Assembly (NCBI RefSeq): GCF_018687095.1
Contig: NZ_CP061286.1
Coordinates: 124,001-188,000, forward strand
DNA length: 64,000 bases
DNA from: Polynucleobacter sp. MWH-UH25E
Lineage (GTDB): Bacteria > Pseudomonadota > Gammaproteobacteria > Burkholderiales > Burkholderiaceae
Direction of reading: 5' to 3'
Shown here: piece after piece, positions 60,526-64,000 of the stretch
Numbering within the stretch: position 1 is the stretch's first letter
How the letters are laid out: every line of letters begins with the position of its first letter
Notes under the pieces: model-generated
What the model saw: the letters and a program-made list of their open reading frames with translations, nothing else
Told to the model about the DNA's origin: nothing
The model's database searches: none
Translations under genes and position numbers: made by a program

Positions 60526-62646
60526 ATGAAAAATCATTCATTAAAAAATGTAAGCCGTCGTCAATTTCTTCAGCAAAGTGCTGCGGTTACTGGAGCATTC
60601 GTAATTGGAATGCATCTACCTGTTGCCAGTGAGGCTGCAACTACCAGCGCTACGCCTGCTTTGGCAAATGCCTGGATTCAAATAACACCAAGCAATCAAA
60701 TTACTCTGATTTGTGCTCGATCAGAAATGGGGCAGGATGTCTACACATCATTGCCCGCTTTACTTGCGGAAGAATTAAATCTTCAGCTCTCGATGGTCAA
60801 GGTAGAAATTGCGGGTGTAGCTCCGGTCTATATCAATGCCATGTTAGGCGGCCAAATTACTGGTGGCTCTACTTCAGTTCGTGAAGCATTTGATAAATTG
60901 AGGACAGCTGGTGCGGCAACGCGATCTGTTTTGGTTCAAGCAGCAGCGCAACGCTGGAATGTTGCTGCAGCTGACTGTAAAGCTTTGAACGGCAAGGTGA
61001 TGCACGCAAGCGGTAAGTCAGCCACCTATGGTGAATTGGCTGCTGATGCTGCTAAATTGCCCCTCCCAGAAAAGCCTGCCCTGAAATCCCCAGCCAATTT
61101 CATGGTGATTGGAAAAGAGACCATGCGTCGCTTGGATACGCCAGCAAAAGTTGCTGGCAAAGCGGTTTACGGTATCGACGTCAAGATTCCAGGTATGGCG
61201 ATCGCTTCTTTGGCGCAATGCCCTGTGATTGGAGGTACTCCAAAATCTTATGATGCATCTGGCGCACTCAAGGTGACTGGTGTTATTAAGGTTGTTCAAA
61301 TCTCTGATGGTGTGGCTGTTTTAGCAAAAGACTTTTATGCCGCCCGCAAGGGTAGGGATGCCCTGAAGATTAATTGGGATGAAGGTCCAAATGCAAGCTT
61401 AAGCAATGCAACTGTTCGCAAGTCTCTTGAGGCTGGACTATCCCAAAAGGGTGCGGTGATTAAGACGGTTGGTGATGTCAATAAGTCCACCTCAGGCGGT
61501 AAAGCAGTTAGTGCACAGTATTTCTTGCCGTATTTGGCTCACTCCACTATGGAGCCGGTTAACTGTTCTGCAGATGTTTCTAATGGAAAGTGCAGAATTA
61601 TTGGCCCTATTCAGTTTCAACAAGGTGGGCAAGCAGTTGCTGCGGCAGCCGCGGGTGTTAAACCAGAAGATGTGACCATTGAAACCACTTTCTTGGGCGG
61701 TGGATTCGGTCGCAAGCTAGAACTCGACTTTATTCGTCAGGCCGCCGAGATTTCAAAGGCAGCAGGTATGCCAGTCAAGATGCTTTGGACAAAAGAAGAC
61801 GATATTACGCATGACTTCTATCGCCCAATGAGCATTCATCGAGTAGATGGAGTGATTGGTGCTAATGGACAGCTAGAGCAGATGAAGGCGAAGATGGTTT
61901 CGCAGTCCGTGACTGCACGGGCATTTCCAGGATTTGTGAAGGATGGCTTTGATCCCTTCATGGTTGAGGGTTCAAATAATGTGACCTATGACATTCCGAA
62001 TATGGAAATCACCAACGTCATTACCGATACTGGTGTGCGAGTTGGCTACTGGCGCTCAGTGAGTAACGCATTGAATGCTTTTGCTATCGAGAGTTTTGTT
62101 GATGAGGCTGCAAATGCCGCAGGTAAAGACCCTGTTGCATTTCGTATGGCCTCTTTAAATAAGCATCCGCGCGCAAAAGCGGTTCTTGAGACTGCTGTGA
62201 AGAAGTCTGGCTATACCGCCGGTAGTAAACGATTTGGTGTGGCCCAGATGGAGTGTTACGACACTTATTCAGCATGTGTTGTTGAATTAGATACTGCGTC
62301 TAGCGATACCAAAGTGAAGAAGATTACTTTTGTGTCTGATTGCGGAATTGTAGTTCACCCAGATCAAGCAAGAGCTCAGCTGATGGGCGGTGTAATTTAT
62401 GGCTTAGGTGCAGCTTTGGGTAATGCGATTACGATTGAAAATGGTCGAGTTCAGCAGACAAATTTCAACAACTATCCAAGTCTTCGCCAAAATCAGGTGC
62501 CGACAATTGAAGTGCATTTAATCCCTAGTCAAGAAAAACCAGGGGGATTGGGTGAAGTCGGGGTTCCATTAGTTGCTCCTGCCCTGGTGAATGCGATTGC
62601 GGCAGCCACAGGTAAGCGTATTCGGGGATTGCCAGTCAAGGCTTGA
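60526..62646 (+). CDS. Molybdopterin-binding subunit of xanthine-dehydrogenase family (IorB-like)
   Basis: Catalytic subunit of a two-subunit molybdenum hydroxylase. The 706-residue protein begins with a twin-arginine signal (VSRRQFLQQSAAVTGAFV), so the folded complex is exported to the periplasm. Cofactor motifs include LLAEELN, FLGGGFGRK and, near the end, GGLGEVGVPLVAPALVNAI containing the conserved glutamate. No FAD subunit adjoins it, so electrons probably go to a cytochrome. Aldehyde or N-heterocycle oxidation is likely; the substrate is undetermined. It sits alone between secA and argJ. Confidence 0.9.
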   Translation: MKNHSLKNVSRRQFLQQSAAVTGAFVIGMHLPVASEAATTSATPALANAWIQITPSNQITLICARSEMGQDVYTSLPALLAEELNLQLSMVKVEIAGVAPVYINAMLGGQITGGSTSVREAFDKLRTAGAATRSVLVQAAAQRWNVAAADCKALNGKVMHASGKSATYGELAADAAKLPLPEKPALKSPANFMVIGKETMRRLDTPAKVAGKAVYGIDVKIPGMAIASLAQCPVIGGTPKSYDASGALKVTGVIKVVQISDGVAVLAKDFYAARKGRDALKINWDEGPNASLSNATVRKSLEAGLSQKGAVIKTVGDVNKSTSGGKAVSAQYFLPYLAHSTMEPVNCSADVSNGKCRIIGPIQFQQGGQAVAAAAAGVKPEDVTIETTFLGGGFGRKLELDFIRQAAEISKAAGMPVKMLWTKEDDITHDFYRPMSIHRVDGVIGANGQLEQMKAKMVSQSVTARAFPGFVKDGFDPFMVEGSNNVTYDIPNMEITNVITDTGVRVGYWRSVSNALNAFAIESFVDEAANAAGKDPVAFRMASLNKHPRAKAVLETAVKKSGYTAGSKRFGVAQMECYDTYSACVVELDTASSDTKVKKITFVSDCGIVVHPDQARAQLMGGVIYGLGAALGNAITIENGRVQQTNFNNYPSLRQNQVPTIEVHLIPSQEKPGGLGEVGVPLVAPALVNAIAAATGKRIRGLPVKA

Positions 62647-62673
62647 TCCCAGTATTCTGAGGTTGATTTAGAT

Positions 62674-62706
62674 AAAGCGCGCCAAATACGGCGCGCTTTG
62701 TTTTTA
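62674..62706 (+). terminator. Rho-independent terminator after the molybdenum hydroxylase operon
   Basis: Stem AAAGCGCGCC/GGCGCGCTTT type (AAAGCGCGCC-AAATAC-GGCGCGCTTT) followed by GTTTTT. Confidence 0.92.
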
Positions 62707-62730
62707 AGCCTCATCTACAATTATCGGACT

Positions 62731-63966
62731 ATGACCGTTAATTTACCCCTCCCTCAAAAAGCTGATCTGAAGCCCGTTAAAGGCTTTGCTATGGGCATTG
62801 CAGAAGCCGGCATTAAAAAGACTAATCGCAAAGATTTGCTAGTGATGACACTTACACCTGGATCGCAGGTGGCTGGCGTATTTACCCTAAATCGTTTCTG
62901 CGCTGCTCCGGTTCAGGTTTGTCGTGAGCATTTGGCGCAGGATGGTGCCAAAGGTGAAATAAGGGCTTTGGTTGTAAATACTGGCAATGCTAATGCTGGC
63001 ACTGGTGAGCAGGGTATGAAGCATGCCCTAGAAACTTGTCAGGCCCTAGCTAAAGAATTAAAGCTCAACCCCGAACAGATCTTGCCATTTTCAACGGGCG
63101 TGATCTTAGAGCCATTGCCAATTCAGAAAATTATTAGCGCGCTTCCTAAGGCGGTTGCAAATCTTGGTGAGGATCACTGGTTTGATGCTGCTGAAGCCAT
63201 TATGACTACCGACACTCAGCCAAAAGCGAGCTCTGTCACAGTGCAAACACCAGCCGGTCCAGTAGTGCTGACAGGTATTTGTAAAGGTGCCGGCATGATC
63301 CATCCAAATATGGCTACGATGTTGGGTTTTATTGCAACTGACGCAGGTTTTGCTCCAGGATTACTAGCTGAGCTTACACGCGAGGTTGCAGATCTTTCAT
63401 TTAATGCCATCACTATTGACGGCGACACATCCACCAATGATTCTTTCATCATCATGGCAACGGGTCAATCGACGGTAAGTATTCAGTCGACAAGCGATCC
63501 CAGTTATGCAGTAGTGCGCGAAGCTCTGGTTGCTCTCGCTAGAAAATTAGCTCAAATGATTGTGCGCGATGGTGAAGGCGCAACAAAATTTATGACGATT
63601 GAAGTGCTGGGCGGCAAAACCCCAGAAGAATGTAGATTGGTTGCTAAAGCAGTAGCTCATTCACCTTTGGTCAAAATAGCTTTCTTTGCTAGTGATCCAA
63701 ATTTAGGGCGGATATTAGCTGCGATCGGATATGCCGGTGTTCAGGACTTAGATGTAAACCGTGTCCAAATGTGGCTTGGTGACGTTTGGGTGGCTAAAAA
63801 TGGCGGACGTAATCCGGACTATCAAGAGACAGATGGCCAGCGAGTAATGCAAGCCTCTGAAATCACGGTCAAGATCGATTTGGGTCGGGGAACTGCATCT
63901 CAAACGATATGGACATGTGATTTATCGCATGACTATGTGTCAATTAACGCAGACTATCGCTCATAA
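62731..63966 (+). CDS. argJ: Bifunctional glutamate N-acetyltransferase/acetylglutamate synthase ArgJ
   Basis: Recycles acetyl groups in arginine synthesis. The 411-residue precursor is expected to cleave itself before the threonine in KGAGMIHPNMATML (about 188), giving alpha and beta chains. Further signatures are NTGNANAGTG, DGDTSTNDS and DPNLGRILAAIGYAG. The ATG at 62731 fits ArgJ N termini; an upstream frame from 62698 overlaps the preceding terminator. Confidence 0.96.
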   Translation: MTVNLPLPQKADLKPVKGFAMGIAEAGIKKTNRKDLLVMTLTPGSQVAGVFTLNRFCAAPVQVCREHLAQDGAKGEIRALVVNTGNANAGTGEQGMKHALETCQALAKELKLNPEQILPFSTGVILEPLPIQKIISALPKAVANLGEDHWFDAAEAIMTTDTQPKASSVTVQTPAGPVVLTGICKGAGMIHPNMATMLGFIATDAGFAPGLLAELTREVADLSFNAITIDGDTSTNDSFIIMATGQSTVSIQSTSDPSYAVVREALVALARKLAQMIVRDGEGATKFMTIEVLGGKTPEECRLVAKAVAHSPLVKIAFFASDPNLGRILAAIGYAGVQDLDVNRVQMWLGDVWVAKNGGRNPDYQETDGQRVMQASEITVKIDLGRGTASQTIWTCDLSHDYVSINADYRS

Positions 63967-63980
63967 GCAAGATCAATCCC

Positions 63981-64000
63981 ATGAATGAAAAATTAGACCG
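63981..64000 (+). CDS. Start of a gene cut by the window edge
   Basis: Six codons (MNEKLD...) following argJ by 14 bases. In related genomes an ATP-binding DUF815-type gene often follows argJ, and such an N terminus would fit, but the fragment is too short to identify. The Shine-Dalgarno is weak. Confidence 0.35.

Noticed and set aside
1..64000. CRISPR array
   Set aside because: No series of regularly spaced identical 25-40 bp repeats was seen; the repeats at 6196-6785 are irregular in spacing.

Overview
The window looks like a chromosome segment of a freshwater betaproteobacterium of the Burkholderiaceae, most likely Polynucleobacter or a close relative. This is inferred from the moderate AT bias, the compact layout, the sspA-sspB pair, the dcw order ending ftsZ-peroxiredoxin-lpxC, and the DciA/secA/argJ neighbourhood. 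No 16S rRNA gene is present to confirm it. The left edge cuts sspA and the right edge cuts the first codons of a gene after argJ.

Positions 1-930 hold sspA (partial), sspB and a tRNA-Thr(TGT). From 932 to 10147 lies an integrated element of about 9.2 kb. It sits in the 3' half of that tRNA gene and is bounded by a perfect 46-bp direct repeat (886-931 and 10102-10147). Its left half is a compact core: a tyrosine integrase and a phage-type repressor on the minus strand, and a divergent plus-strand operon with an excisionase-like gene, a DUF1376 replication-type gene, a winged-helix/PD-(D/E)XK gene and a lipoprotein-like coiled-coil gene. The divergent control region carries a near-consensus promoter and paired operator-like palindromes. 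The right half is cargo: a gene-poor stretch with structured-RNA and repeat signals, a truncated methylase-like gene, a RES/Xre toxin-antitoxin pair with four 11-bp-phased operator repeats, and a HEPN-like gene. No capsid, tail, terminase, relaxase or type IV secretion gene is seen, so it looks like a satellite or mobilisable island. This is the most interesting part of the window.

From 10148 on the DNA is ordinary chromosome. Positions 10191-21400 (mostly minus strand) carry an MFS transporter, rmuC, grxD, prmC-prfA-hemA, ung, an M61 peptidase, dsbC and a UbiH-type hydroxylase, with a small GlsB-type membrane gene on the plus strand. Then come ychF, a winged-helix regulator, a membrane protein, the rpe-trpE-trpG-trpD-trpC operon, apaG, mltA, an enoyl-CoA hydratase, an M20 amidohydrolase, and the biotin genes bioA-bioF-bioD (minus) facing bioB (plus), followed by coq7.

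Positions 37481-54996 are a complete division and cell wall cluster: mraZ, rsmH, ftsL, ftsI, murE, murF, mraY, murD, ftsW, murG, murC, ddl, ftsQ, ftsA, ftsZ. It is preceded by a promoter and three 10-bp MraZ-box repeats, and most of its genes overlap or nearly touch. A peroxiredoxin, lpxC, a DciA-like gene (minus), secA, a two-gene molybdenum hydroxylase (iorAB-like) with a twin-arginine signal, and argJ complete the window.
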